Assembly (NCBI GenBank): GCA_963781265.1
Contig: CAWAFH010000012.1
Location: 1-64,000, forward strand
Length of the DNA: 64,000 nucleotides
Direction of reading: 5' to 3'
From: WHSW01 sp963781265
GTDB lineage: Bacteria > Actinomycetota > Thermoleophilia > Solirubrobacterales > 70-9
Numbering within the stretch: position 1 is the stretch's first letter; each line of letters begins with the position of its first letter. Made by a program: the position numbers and the translations under genes. Under the pieces are notes generated by a model. It was not told the origin of the DNA, made no database searches, and worked only from the letters and a program-made list of their open reading frames with translations. This document shows, piece after piece, positions 25,118 through 33,685 of the stretch.

Positions 25118-26485
25118 AGCGGCTCTCAACGCCCGACGGTCGACGATGTCCGCCGCGCGGTGGCCGACGAGGGGATCGAGTTCCTGTTCGCGCAATTCGT
25201 GGACATGCACGCGAAGCCGAGCGCGAAGCTGATCCCGTCCCAGCAGCTCGAGGGGCTGCTCGCCGACGGCGCCGGGTTCGCCGGCTTCGCGGCGGGCGAC
25301 ATCGGCCAGACGCCCGACAACCCCGATTTGATCGCGATGCCGGACGTCGGCAGCTTCACGCGGCTGCCGTGGAAGCCCGAGATCGCCTGGTTCGCTTGCG
25401 ACGCGACCGTGGAGGGCGAGGAGTGGCCGTACTGCCCGCGGACGATCCTCCGCCACCAGCTCGAGCGCGCGTCGGACGCGGGCTTCGAGTTCAAGATTGG
25501 CTGCGAGCTCGAGTACTTCCTGGTTCGCCAGACCGAGGACGGGGGGATCGAGATCGCGGACCCGCTCGACACGCTCGAGCAGCCCTGCTACGACATCCGC
25601 GCGCTGACGCGATCGTTCGACTTCGTCGCCGACGTCGTTCGCCACGTGAACTCGCTCGGCTGGAACCTCTACGCCACCGACCACGAGGACGCCAACGGGC
25701 AGTTCGAGCAGAACTTCGACTTCGCCGAGGCGCTGACGACCTGCGACCGCGCGGTCTTCTACCGCTACATGGTCGAGGCGCTGGCGCAGGAGCGCGGGCT
25801 GATCGCGACCTTCATGCCGAAGCCGTTCGCCCACCTCACCGGAAACGGGTGCCACTTCCACATGAGCCTGTGGGACGGCGACACCAACCTGTTCGTGCGC
25901 GATCGGGACGACGACCCGCGCAATCTCGGGCTCAGCGAGCTGGCTTACAACTTCATCGGCGGCCTCAAGGCTCATGCGAAGGCCTACATCGCGCTCACCG
26001 CCCCGACCGTCTCCTCCTACAAGCGCCTCGTGGTCGGAGCGCCGACGAGTGGGGCCACCTGGGCTCCCGCATACGTCACGTACGGCTGGAACAACCGGAC
26101 GATGATGCTGCGCATCCCTGACGGGGGACGCATCGAGGACCGCACCGTGGACGGCTCGTGCAACCCCTACCTGGCCGCCGCCGCGGTGCTCGCCGCGGGG
26201 ATGGACGGGATCGAGCGCGGGCTCGATCCGGGCGATCCGACGGCTGCGAACATGTACGAGACCAGCGAGGCGGACCGGCGGGAGATGGGGATCGAGACCC
26301 TGCCCGAGAACCTGCTCGACGCGACACGCGAGCTCGAGGGGGACGAGGTCCTGCGTGCGGCCCTGGGCTCGGTCGGCGACGAGGACTACGTCGACTACTT
26401 CATCCGCTGTAAGCGGCGCGAGTGGCAGATGGCGCACGAGCAGGTCACGAAGTGGGAACTCGACCGCTACCTGCAGCTGTTCTGA
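25115..26485 (+). CDS. gmaS: Glutamate--methylamine ligase (type III glutamine synthetase family), module B
   Basis: A 456-aa member of the GlnA superfamily. It would make gamma-glutamyl-methylamide from glutamate, methylamine and ATP, the first step of the N-methylglutamate pathway. Visible parts are VDMHAKPSAKLIPSQQLEGL near the start (a type III trait), GCELEYFLV, FMPKPFAHLTGNGCHFHMSL and RIPDGGRIEDRTVDGSCNPY. The end, TKWELDRYLQLF, matches the module A ligase ending. ATG 25115 is preferred because residues from there are family-like. mgsA follows at 18 nt. The assignment to methylamine rests on the mgsABC and dehydrogenase neighbours. Confidence 0.87.
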   Translation: MSGSQRPTVDDVRRAVADEGIEFLFAQFVDMHAKPSAKLIPSQQLEGLLADGAGFAGFAAGDIGQTPDNPDLIAMPDVGSFTRLPWKPEIAWFACDATVEGEEWPYCPRTILRHQLERASDAGFEFKIGCELEYFLVRQTEDGGIEIADPLDTLEQPCYDIRALTRSFDFVADVVRHVNSLGWNLYATDHEDANGQFEQNFDFAEALTTCDRAVFYRYMVEALAQERGLIATFMPKPFAHLTGNGCHFHMSLWDGDTNLFVRDRDDDPRNLGLSELAYNFIGGLKAHAKAYIALTAPTVSSYKRLVVGAPTSGATWAPAYVTYGWNNRTMMLRIPDGGRIEDRTVDGSCNPYLAAAAVLAAGMDGIERGLDPGDPTAANMYETSEADRREMGIETLPENLLDATRELEGDEVLRAALGSVGDEDYVDYFIRCKRREWQMAHEQVTKWELDRYLQLF

Positions 26486-26503
26486 GCCCGGGAGGATGAG
26501 CTC

Positions 26504-27412
26504 ATGTGCGGGATCGCCGGACTATTCAGCAAATCGACCGACGTCGAGGAGCGGCTCGGCGCTCACCTGAGCGCGATGTTGTCGCAGCTCGCTGATCGCG
26601 GGCCCGACAGCGCCGGGGTGGCGATCTACCGTGATCCGGCGCCGGCCGGATCCTGCAAGGTCTCGCTGTTCTCCGCGGAGGCGGAAGAGCCGTGGGGGTC
26701 CCTGAGCGCGGAGCTCGCCGCCGACTTCGGTCGAGGTGAGTACGAGGTCCGCGCCTCGCACGCGCTCTTCGTCGTCGCGACCGGGCCGGCCGAGGTGCAG
26801 GCCTGGCTCCGCGAGCGGCATCCGGAGGTGCGGGTGATGAGCGTCGGCGAGCGGGTCGAGATCTACAAGGAGGCCGTCGACCCCCGCGAGTTCGTCACGC
26901 GGTTCGGGCTCGCCGACGTGAGCGGGACGCATGCGCTCGGGCATACGCGGATGGCGACGGAGAGCAGGGTGACGACGGAGCACTCGCATCCGTTCTCGGC
27001 CGGCCTCGACCTCTGCTTGGTCCACAACGGCTCGCTCTCCAACCACAACCGGCTGCGGACCCACCTGCGCCGCCAGGGGATCGACTTCACGACCGACAAC
27101 GACACCGAGGTCGCAGCCGGGTACCTGACCTGGCGCCTCAGGGAGGGCGACGACCTGGAGACCGCGCTGCGCGGCTGCCTCGAGGATCTCGACGGCTTCT
27201 ACACATTCGCGGTCGGCACCGCCGACGGGTTCGCCGTCCTGCGCGACCCGATCGCCTGCAAGCCCGCGGTGCTCGCCGAGAGCGACGACTGGGTCGCGAT
27301 GGCCTCCGAGTACCGCGCGATCGCGACGCTCCCCGGCGCCGACGCGGCGGAGCTCTGGGAGCCGGAGCCCGGCCGCGTGTACTCCTGGGAGCGGGCGAAG
27401 GTCGCGGCGTGA
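26504..27412 (+). CDS. mgsA: N-methylglutamate synthase subunit A (class II amidotransferase), module B
   Basis: A 302-aa Ntn amidotransferase, with nucleophile Cys2 in MCGIAGLFSKS. LADRGPDSAGVAIY, ALGHTRMATESRVTT and CLVHNGSLSNHNRLR are the usual substrate-binding elements. A good GGGAGG site precedes the ATG. It is paralogous to the gene at 9491 but clearly diverged, especially in the middle. It would release methylamine from gamma-glutamyl-methylamide for the MgsC partner. Overlaps mgsB by 4 nt. Confidence 0.88.
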   Translation: MCGIAGLFSKSTDVEERLGAHLSAMLSQLADRGPDSAGVAIYRDPAPAGSCKVSLFSAEAEEPWGSLSAELAADFGRGEYEVRASHALFVVATGPAEVQAWLRERHPEVRVMSVGERVEIYKEAVDPREFVTRFGLADVSGTHALGHTRMATESRVTTEHSHPFSAGLDLCLVHNGSLSNHNRLRTHLRRQGIDFTTDNDTEVAAGYLTWRLREGDDLETALRGCLEDLDGFYTFAVGTADGFAVLRDPIACKPAVLAESDDWVAMASEYRAIATLPGADAAELWEPEPGRVYSWERAKVAA

Positions 27413-28104
27413 GCGCCGATGCGGTGGAGTCCGTCGACCTCGCGACCACCGAGCTGCGAGAGCTGAACCAGCGGCTGCATCACCTCGGCCCCGGCGATCC
27501 CGGCCGCTGGCGGGTCACCAACCCGAACGGAGCGCACGCGGTCGCGGTCGGCCTGGACGCGCAGATCGACGTCGAGATCGACGGGCACGTCGGCTACTAC
27601 TGCGCCGGGATGAACAAGCTCGCCACGGTGCGGGTCGACGGGAATTGCGGGACCGGGGTGGCGGAGAACATCATGTCGGGCTCGGTGATCGTCGCCGGCG
27701 ACGCGAGCCAGTCGGCCGGGGCCTCGGGTCGCGGGGGACTGCTCGTCATCAGGGGCAGCGCGGCGGCCCGCTGCGGGATCTCGATGAAGGGCGTCGCCAT
27801 TGTCGTCCACGGCTCGGTGGGCCACGTGGCGGGGTTCATGGCGCAGCGCGGGAGCCTGGTCGTCTGCGGCGACGCCGGCGAGGACCTGGGCGACTCGATC
27901 TACGAGACCCGGATCTACGTACGCGGGCAGGTCGCCAGCCTGGGCGCCGACTGCGTCGAGAAGGAGATGGCCGACGAGCACCGTGCGGAGCTGGCGTCGC
28001 TGCTCGAGGCCGGCGAGGCCTCGTTCGACCCGGGTGAGTTCCGCCGCTACGGCTCGGCCCGCCGCCTCTACAACTTCAACGTGGACCACGCGGGCGAGTA
28101 CTGA
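27409..28104 (+). CDS. mgsB: N-methylglutamate synthase subunit B (GXGXG domain), module B
   Basis: A 231-aa beta-helix protein like the C-terminal domain of glutamate synthase. Gly-rich repeats: GHVGYYCAGMNKLATVRVDG, GVAENIMSGSVIVAGDAS, VVHGSVGHVAGFMAQRGS, VVCGDAGEDLGDSIYET. GTG 27409 overlaps the mgsA stop by 4 nt, and its own stop overlaps mgsC by 1 nt. It is a structural part of the synthase complex. Confidence 0.87.
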   Translation: MSADAVESVDLATTELRELNQRLHHLGPGDPGRWRVTNPNGAHAVAVGLDAQIDVEIDGHVGYYCAGMNKLATVRVDGNCGTGVAENIMSGSVIVAGDASQSAGASGRGGLLVIRGSAAARCGISMKGVAIVVHGSVGHVAGFMAQRGSLVVCGDAGEDLGDSIYETRIYVRGQVASLGADCVEKEMADEHRAELASLLEAGEASFDPGEFRRYGSARRLYNFNVDHAGEY

Positions 28105-29420
28105 TGGCCGGCTGGCGACCGGGGCTGCGCGAATCGGCGCTCTTCGACCGCAACGCGATCCACGAGATCCAGCGGATGGCTCGCGAGGGCATCTACGACA
28201 TCCGGGGGTTCGGCGCCAAGCGGCGGGTGCCGCATTTCAACGACCTTTTGTTCCTCGGCGCCAGCATCTCGCGGTATCCGCTCGAGGGATACCGCGAGCG
28301 CTGTGCCACCGACGTCACGCTCGGGACACGGTTCGCGAAAAAGGCGATCGAGCTCGACATCCCGATCACGATCGCCGGGATGAGCTTCGGAGCCCTCTCG
28401 GCCCCGGCGAAGGAGGCGCTGGGGCGCGGGGCCAGCGCGATGGGGACCAGCACGACCACCGGCGACGGCGGGATGCTGCCCGAGGAGCGCGATCACTCGA
28501 GCAAGCTCGTCTACCAACTGTTGCCCTCCCGCTACGGGATGAACCCGGACGACCTGCGCCGCGCGGATGCGGTCGAGGTGGTGGTCGGCCAGGGGGCGAA
28601 GCCCGGCGGGGGCGGGATGCTGCTCGGGCAGAAGATCTCCGACCGGGTGGCGGAGATGCGCGACCTGCCGAAGGGCATTGACCAGCGCAGCGCGTGCCGC
28701 CATCCCGACTGGACGGGGCCCGACGACCTGGAGATCAAGATCCAGGAGCTGCGCGAGATCACCGACTGGGAGAAGCCGGTCTACATCAAGATCGGCGCCA
28801 CCCGCACGTACTTCGACGTCGCGCTCGCGGTCAAGGCCGGCGCCGATGTGATCGTGCTCGACGGGATGGAGGGCGGCACGGCGGCGAGCCAGGAGGTGTT
28901 CATCGAGCACGTCGGGATTCCGATCCTCGCGGCGCTGCCGGAGGCCGTCCGATCCCTCCAGGACCTCGACATGCACCGCAAGGTGCAGCTGATCGTCTCC
29001 GGCGGGATCCGGTCGGGGGCCGACGTCGCGAAGGCGCTCGCCCTCGGCGCCGACGCGGTTTCGATCGGCGTCGCCGCGGTGATCGCGCTCGGTGACAACT
29101 CTCCCGAGCACGAGGAGGGCTACGCGGAGATCGGCAGCGCCGCGGGCTACTACGACGACTGGCACGAGGGCCGGGATCCGGCGGGGATCTCCACCCAGGA
29201 TCCCGAGCTCGCCGGGCGGTTCGACCCCGAGCTCGGCGGGCGCCGGCTGGCGAACTACCTGCGCGCGATGGTGCTCGAGGCACAGACGCTGGCACGGGCC
29301 TGCGGCAAGTCGCACCTGCACAACCTGGAGCCCGAGGACATGGTCGCGCTGACCGTCGAGGCGGCGGCGATGTCGAAGGTGCCGCTGGCCGGGACCGGCT
29401 GGGTGCCGGGCAGGGAGTAG
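28104..29420 (+). CDS. mgsC: N-methylglutamate synthase subunit C (FMN domain), module B, lacking Fe-S cysteines
   Basis: A 438-aa FMN-binding glutamate synthase-family protein. IAGMSFGALSAPAKEALGRG, DGMEGGTAASQEVF and LIVSGGIRSGADVAKALALG mark the FMN barrel. The place of the iron-sulfur cysteines reads YDDWHEGRDPAGISTQ: the three cysteines of the module A copy are here Tyr, Trp and Asp. The rest of the barrel is intact, so the protein is probably active without a cluster. It is about 40 residues shorter than the module A copy at the C terminus. It should form N-methylglutamate from methylamine and a 2-oxo acid. Confidence 0.88.
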   Translation: MAGWRPGLRESALFDRNAIHEIQRMAREGIYDIRGFGAKRRVPHFNDLLFLGASISRYPLEGYRERCATDVTLGTRFAKKAIELDIPITIAGMSFGALSAPAKEALGRGASAMGTSTTTGDGGMLPEERDHSSKLVYQLLPSRYGMNPDDLRRADAVEVVVGQGAKPGGGGMLLGQKISDRVAEMRDLPKGIDQRSACRHPDWTGPDDLEIKIQELREITDWEKPVYIKIGATRTYFDVALAVKAGADVIVLDGMEGGTAASQEVFIEHVGIPILAALPEAVRSLQDLDMHRKVQLIVSGGIRSGADVAKALALGADAVSIGVAAVIALGDNSPEHEEGYAEIGSAAGYYDDWHEGRDPAGISTQDPELAGRFDPELGGRRLANYLRAMVLEAQTLARACGKSHLHNLEPEDMVALTVEAAAMSKVPLAGTGWVPGRE

Positions 29421-29431
29421 GCACCCGGCGG

Positions 29432-30364
29432 ATGGGACTCACGAACGTCCACGGCGTCGCCGGCCTGTACCGCCTGGCTCGACGGGAGGTGCACGGACGC
29501 GTACTCGATGGAAAGGCGCTGGCCGCCGACATCCGCCAGGCGCTCAAGGAATCACTTGCGGCCAGCTCCAGGCCAGCTCCCGGGTTGGCGACTGTCCTCG
29601 TCGGCGACGATCCGGCGTCGGCGATCTATGTCGCCTCCAAGCACCGCGCCTGCCAGCAGGTCGGGATTGCCTCCTTCGATCGCCGGCTACCGGCGGACGC
29701 GACGCAGGTAGACCTCGAGGAATGCCTGGCTGAATTGGCCGCCGACAGTCGGGTCAGCGGGATCCTGCTGCAGCTTCCGCTCGCGGATGGGCTCGACGCC
29801 CGGGCTGCGCTGGAGCGGATCGGCCCAGACAAGGACGTCGACGGCCTTACCTGGCGCGGCGCCGGGCGCCTTGCGACCGGGTCGCCGGCGCTGGTCCCGT
29901 GCACTCCGGCCGGGATCATGACCATCCTTGATCACTACGGGATCGAGATCGAGGGGCGACGGGCTGTGGTCGTCGGACGCTCGAATCTGGTCGGGCGCCC
30001 GGTTGCGTGCTTGCTCGAACAGCGAAACGCGACGGTGACCGTCTGTCACAGCCGCACCCGCGCCTTGGCCCACCACTGTCAGGAGGCGGACATCCTCATC
30101 GCCGCCGCTGGCAGGCCGCGCCTAATTGGACCCGAGCACGTCAAGCCGGGAGCCGTCGTGATCGACGTCGGCATCCACCGCACCGAGGACGGTCTCTGCG
30201 GCGACGTCGTTCTTGAAGCCGTCCAGGACAAGGTGGCGGCCATCACCCCGGTTCCCGGCGGCGTCGGGCCGATGACCATCGCCTCACTTCTTGTCAACAC
30301 CGTCCAGGCTCACCACCAGCAGGCCGCGGCCGTTGCTGCGGTTGGAGGCGATCGACGCGGCTGA
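29432..30364 (+). CDS. folD: Bifunctional methylenetetrahydrofolate dehydrogenase/cyclohydrolase
   Basis: A FolD protein of up to 310 aa. The family body begins VHGRVLDGKALAADIRQ, so GTG 29489 (291 aa) is a possible true start; ATG 29432 gives 19 extra residues. Active-site elements are YVASK (catalytic Lys), ILLQLPLADGL, DKDVDG, GRSNLVGRPVA and TPVPGGVGPMT. All residues expected for both activities seem present. It oxidises methylene-THF made by the SoxAGDB enzyme and hydrolyses methenyl-THF, feeding Fhs. It closes module B, 11 nt after mgsC. Confidence 0.94.
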   Translation: MGLTNVHGVAGLYRLARREVHGRVLDGKALAADIRQALKESLAASSRPAPGLATVLVGDDPASAIYVASKHRACQQVGIASFDRRLPADATQVDLEECLAELAADSRVSGILLQLPLADGLDARAALERIGPDKDVDGLTWRGAGRLATGSPALVPCTPAGIMTILDHYGIEIEGRRAVVVGRSNLVGRPVACLLEQRNATVTVCHSRTRALAHHCQEADILIAAAGRPRLIGPEHVKPGAVVIDVGIHRTEDGLCGDVVLEAVQDKVAAITPVPGGVGPMTIASLLVNTVQAHHQQAAAVAAVGGDRRG

Positions 30365-30396
30365 GGAGCAAAGCGATGCTCTGCGTCCGCGTTGGG

Positions 30397-30418
30397 CGAG
30401 GGCCCATTCGAGGGCCCA
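30397..30418. repeat. Short direct repeat CGAGGGCCCA x2
   Basis: CGAGGGCCCA occurs at 30397-30406 and 30409-30418 (12-bp period), flanked by TTGGGC and GCCCAA, so a hairpin TTGGGC...GCCCAA is also possible. It sits in the 123-bp gap between convergent folD and the small minus-strand gene, and may act as a two-way terminator without a U-tract. Confidence 0.35.
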
Positions 30419-30487
30419 ATCTGCAGGTAACTGGGCGGCACTCAACCCAGTCGCCCCGATCTCCCCGCTAATCGGCAGGTTTCGGGA

Positions 30488-30706
30488 TCAAGCCGGTTGA
30501 TGCCGGGCCCCCGCTGGGGGTAGGGGCGCAGGCGCGCTACCCCCGGGCACAGTCCCGCCCTCCGGTGCCGTGCTTGGGCTGGGCCGGTTGTGTGACCGTG
30601 ACTGCCCCTGCGCTCGATCGGCTCCGCCGACTTCACTGAAAATCGCCGACAGCAACCCGAGCACCAGAGCGCCCACGACCGCGATTTGCGTCGTTACGGA
30701 TGTCAC
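30488..30706 (-). CDS. Possible small membrane protein with proline-rich tail
   Basis: A 72-aa frame whose GTG overlaps the stop of the peptidase gene (GTGA), a common coupling in this window. It has one hydrophobic helix (about residues 8-26, AVVGALVLGLLSAIF) and a Pro/Ser/Ala-rich tail. No homologue family is recognised. The overlap and helix argue for a real gene; the low-complexity tail argues for caution. Confidence 0.4.
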   Translation of the reverse strand: MTSVTTQIAVVGALVLGLLSAIFSEVGGADRAQGQSRSHNRPSPSTAPEGGTVPGGSAPAPLPPAGARHQPA

Positions 30707-32331
30707 TCACCGGGACCGGGCGCGAACTGCGGGAGCGGCTGAGTCGGACATGTCGGCGCACCCTGAGCCGCCTGCTGCTGGTACGCGGTGTAGTCGCCGT
30801 AGACCTGCTCGCGGGGAAGACCATCGAGGGCGAGGATGGCGTCCCCCGCGGCGAGCACCTCGGAGCGCATGCGGTTGAAATCGATCGCCTTTCGCCCGAA
30901 CACCGGGTCATACAGAGACCAGGGACCCGAGATCATGGCCAGCGTGGGGATCAGATTCGACTGGAAATAGGTGCCGAGCCCGCCCATCGAACAGATCGGC
31001 GGCACCTGGCCCGAAACGGGAACCCCTAGTCCCTTCAGAACCGCGGTGCGGTCGAGGTTGCGACTCTGAGTTGCCGTAGCCGCGGCCTGGTGCAGCGCCT
31101 CGCTATCGCCCGCGGCGAACAAGAACGGATCGCCCTTGCCGGTGAACTCGAGCTGCCTGTCCGACCCTTCGCCGGTCGGCAGGATCTCGCGCGCCCCCAG
31201 GTGCTCGATGGTGAATGCAAACGCGATCTTGCTGCTGTTCACGGCGTAGTGCTCGGGGCTGAGGCCGTCGTTGCGGTACGAGTCATGAGAGCTCGAGAAC
31301 ACAAGCTCCAGCGTGCGGGGACGGCAGCGCAGCGGCAGGTCCGCGTAGTACCGCGCGAACGCCAGCATGCCGATCACGCCGTTCTCCTGGACCCACGAAG
31401 TGCCATCCGTGTTGGCCGCCAGGACGATCTTCTCCGGGCTTTGTCCGGGAAGCCGGGCGACCACGTTTCGGGTCTTTGTCCGATCGATCTTGGCTCTGAC
31501 CACTACCTGAGCGGAACTTCCCTGCGCCGCGGCAACCTTGAGCTGCTCGGCCTCGGCACTCCCAGCGAAGACGGCAGGAATCCCGTAGATCGTCCCCACG
31601 TGGGGGTCGTAGTAGCCGCGCACCTGCTTACGGGGCACGTCCCAGGCGAAGATGACCCCGGCGGCCCCGGCCTTGCTCGCGTCCAACAGATCCTGAGGGA
31701 GATTCGGGCTCAGATACGGACGGGTGTAGTCCGTCTCCCCCGCGAGGTCGGGCGTCGTGTAGATGCTCAGAAGCGATTGCAAGGCTCCGAACGGGATTGA
31801 TCCGAGCTGAAAGTCGCGGATCACCACCTTGCCGGCTGCGTTCTCGGGCGTGATGGTCTCGTCGGGCCCGAGATAGACCAGGGGGCCGCCATCGCCGCGC
31901 TTTCCGGTCGGCTGGGACCAGTGAACAGCCCCGGCCTCGGGGACGTTCACCGTCGACCCATCAGGCTGGGTGACAGTGATGCCACCCGCGCCCCCGATGT
32001 CGAGACCGGGTCCGTCCTGCATGTGGGTTTTGGGAAGCCAGCGGTAAACCTTGTACGGCTCGGGCTTGATGCGCATTCCATCGATCTCGCGGGCCTTGTC
32101 CGTCAGCCAGTCGATCGACTTGTTGTGGGCCGCGCTCCCGAGGATGCGCGGACCGAAGCTGTTGAACTTCGCGTCCAGCTTGCGCAGCTGCGACGCGCTG
32201 GCCAGCCCGGCGCTGTCGACGACAGCGGGACAGGTGGCGGCGCTGGCAGCGGAGGTCGAGATCAGCGAGATCCCCACCGCGGCCGCGCCGGCGATCAGCC
32301 TGCGCCCCCAGCTCCGGCTCCTCAAAGACAT
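30703..32331 (-). CDS. Secreted M28-like peptidase with PA domain, atypical active site
   Basis: A 542-aa exported protein. Signal peptide at residues 1-32 (RRLIAGAAAVGISLIS then TSAASAA). A PA-type inserted domain (about 150-280) contains AGAAGVIFAWDVPRKQVRG. The region about 290-400 follows the M28 plan (NVVARLPGQSPEKIVLAANT, LELVFSSSHDSYRND, FAFTIEHLGARE). The first metal-ligand segment, usually H-x-D, reads NTDG here, so zinc binding and activity are doubtful. ATG 32331 has a GGAGAGGAA site; a longer frame to 32379 adds only basic residues. Aminopeptidase or a non-catalytic relative cannot be decided. Confidence 0.7.
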   Translation of the reverse strand: MSLRSRSWGRRLIAGAAAVGISLISTSAASAATCPAVVDSAGLASASQLRKLDAKFNSFGPRILGSAAHNKSIDWLTDKAREIDGMRIKPEPYKVYRWLPKTHMQDGPGLDIGGAGGITVTQPDGSTVNVPEAGAVHWSQPTGKRGDGGPLVYLGPDETITPENAAGKVVIRDFQLGSIPFGALQSLLSIYTTPDLAGETDYTRPYLSPNLPQDLLDASKAGAAGVIFAWDVPRKQVRGYYDPHVGTIYGIPAVFAGSAEAEQLKVAAAQGSSAQVVVRAKIDRTKTRNVVARLPGQSPEKIVLAANTDGTSWVQENGVIGMLAFARYYADLPLRCRPRTLELVFSSSHDSYRNDGLSPEHYAVNSSKIAFAFTIEHLGAREILPTGEGSDRQLEFTGKGDPFLFAAGDSEALHQAAATATQSRNLDRTAVLKGLGVPVSGQVPPICSMGGLGTYFQSNLIPTLAMISGPWSLYDPVFGRKAIDFNRMRSEVLAAGDAILALDGLPREQVYGDYTAYQQQAAQGAPTCPTQPLPQFAPGPGE

Positions 32332-32449
32332 TCGTCCGATTCCTCTCCGCCGGCGCACATGTGTCCGCCTCGGCTCCATGGAGCGATGCTATCTCGCGCG
32401 GTAGTTTGAGCGCATGGGCCGATACGGCGGCCCGGACAGGAGGCTGGTG

Positions 32450-33685
32450 ATGCACGCAACCGGGCGGGTTGGCACCTCGACGCAGCCCTATGCGACGCGG
32501 GAGGAGGCAGCGGCCCAATTCGCGGCGCACGTCAACCGCGGCAAGGTGCGCGCTCTCGATGCGCTCGGGGTGCAGATCGTCGTCGGCGAGCGCGAGCGAG
32601 GCCGCTTTCGCGATGCCTACAGCGGTCGCTGGTACTGGAACTGTCACTGCAATGGCGGGGTTTTCAACCTCGGGCATCGCCATCCAGGCGTGATCGCGGC
32701 GGTTCGCGAGGGTCTCGACCATCTCGACGTCGGTAACCACCACCTGCTCAGCGGCTGGCGCGCCCGCCTCGCCGAACAGCTTTCCGCGAGCACGGGAAAC
32801 CGGCTTTCGTACGCCGTCTTCACTCCCTCTGGAACGGAATCGGTCGATCTCGGCCTGCGCCTCGCGCGGGCGGTTACGGGCCGGCCGAAGATCGTCTCGA
32901 CCCTCGGCGCTTACCACGGCCTCAGCGGGTTCGCCCTCGCCGCCAGCGACCCCCGCTGGTTCGATCCGTTCGGGTTTGCCCCCGGTGGATTCGAGCACGT
33001 TCCCTACAACGATCTCGAGGCGATGCGAGCGGCGATCGACTCCGATACGGCCGCGGTGATCCTTGAATCGATTCCCGCGACGCTCGGCTTTCCCGCTCCT
33101 CGCGAGGGCTATCTCGCCGGGGTCGCGGAGCTCGCCCGATCCGCCGGCGCCCTCCTCGTCCTCGACGAGGTGCAAACCGGACTCGGCCGCACGGGCACGA
33201 ACTGGTACTTCCAACAGCACAGCATCGAGCCGGACATGATGATCACCGGCAAGGGCCTGGGGGGCGGGATCTATCCGGTCAGCGCACTCCTGCTTCGCGA
33301 CGAGCTGGAGGAGTTCTTCGACGCGCACCCGTTCGCCTATGTATCGACCTTCGGCGGAGCGGAGATCGGTTGTGTTGCCGCGAGCGCCGTGATCGAGGAG
33401 GTCTCGTCGGCCGGCTTTCTCGAGCACGTCCGAAGGATGGGCGAGCGGTTCGAGCTCGCCTTCGCCGGACTTCCATTCGAGCTGCGCCGATTTGGAATGA
33501 CGATGGCCTTCAGGTTCGCCGACGAGCACGGGGGCGTGCTTGCGGCGAAGAAGTTGATCGATGCCGGCGTGTTCGCGGTCTTCGCCGAGCACGACCACTC
33601 GGTGACCCAGTTCAAGCCACCGCTGATCCTCGACGAGGACGAGGTCGACGAGATCGCAGCCGGGGTCGGCGCCGCGCTCGCATGA
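32450..33685 (+). CDS. Class III aminotransferase (PLP-dependent)
   Basis: A 411-aa fold-type I PLP enzyme. The active-site Lys is in MMITGKGLGGGIYPVSALLL; PLP contacts are LLVLDEVQTGLGRTG and FTPSGTESVDLGLRLARA. I chose ATG 32450 because AGGAGG lies 6 nt upstream; an ATG at 32414 lacks such a site. The stop overlaps the next gene by 4 nt (ATGA), linking it to an unknown 299-aa protein. Substrate unknown: class III covers ornithine, diaminobutyrate, GABA and many specialised amines. Confidence 0.87.
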   Translation: MHATGRVGTSTQPYATREEAAAQFAAHVNRGKVRALDALGVQIVVGERERGRFRDAYSGRWYWNCHCNGGVFNLGHRHPGVIAAVREGLDHLDVGNHHLLSGWRARLAEQLSASTGNRLSYAVFTPSGTESVDLGLRLARAVTGRPKIVSTLGAYHGLSGFALAASDPRWFDPFGFAPGGFEHVPYNDLEAMRAAIDSDTAAVILESIPATLGFPAPREGYLAGVAELARSAGALLVLDEVQTGLGRTGTNWYFQQHSIEPDMMITGKGLGGGIYPVSALLLRDELEEFFDAHPFAYVSTFGGAEIGCVAASAVIEEVSSAGFLEHVRRMGERFELAFAGLPFELRRFGMTMAFRFADEHGGVLAAKKLIDAGVFAVFAEHDHSVTQFKPPLILDEDEVDEIAAGVGAALA

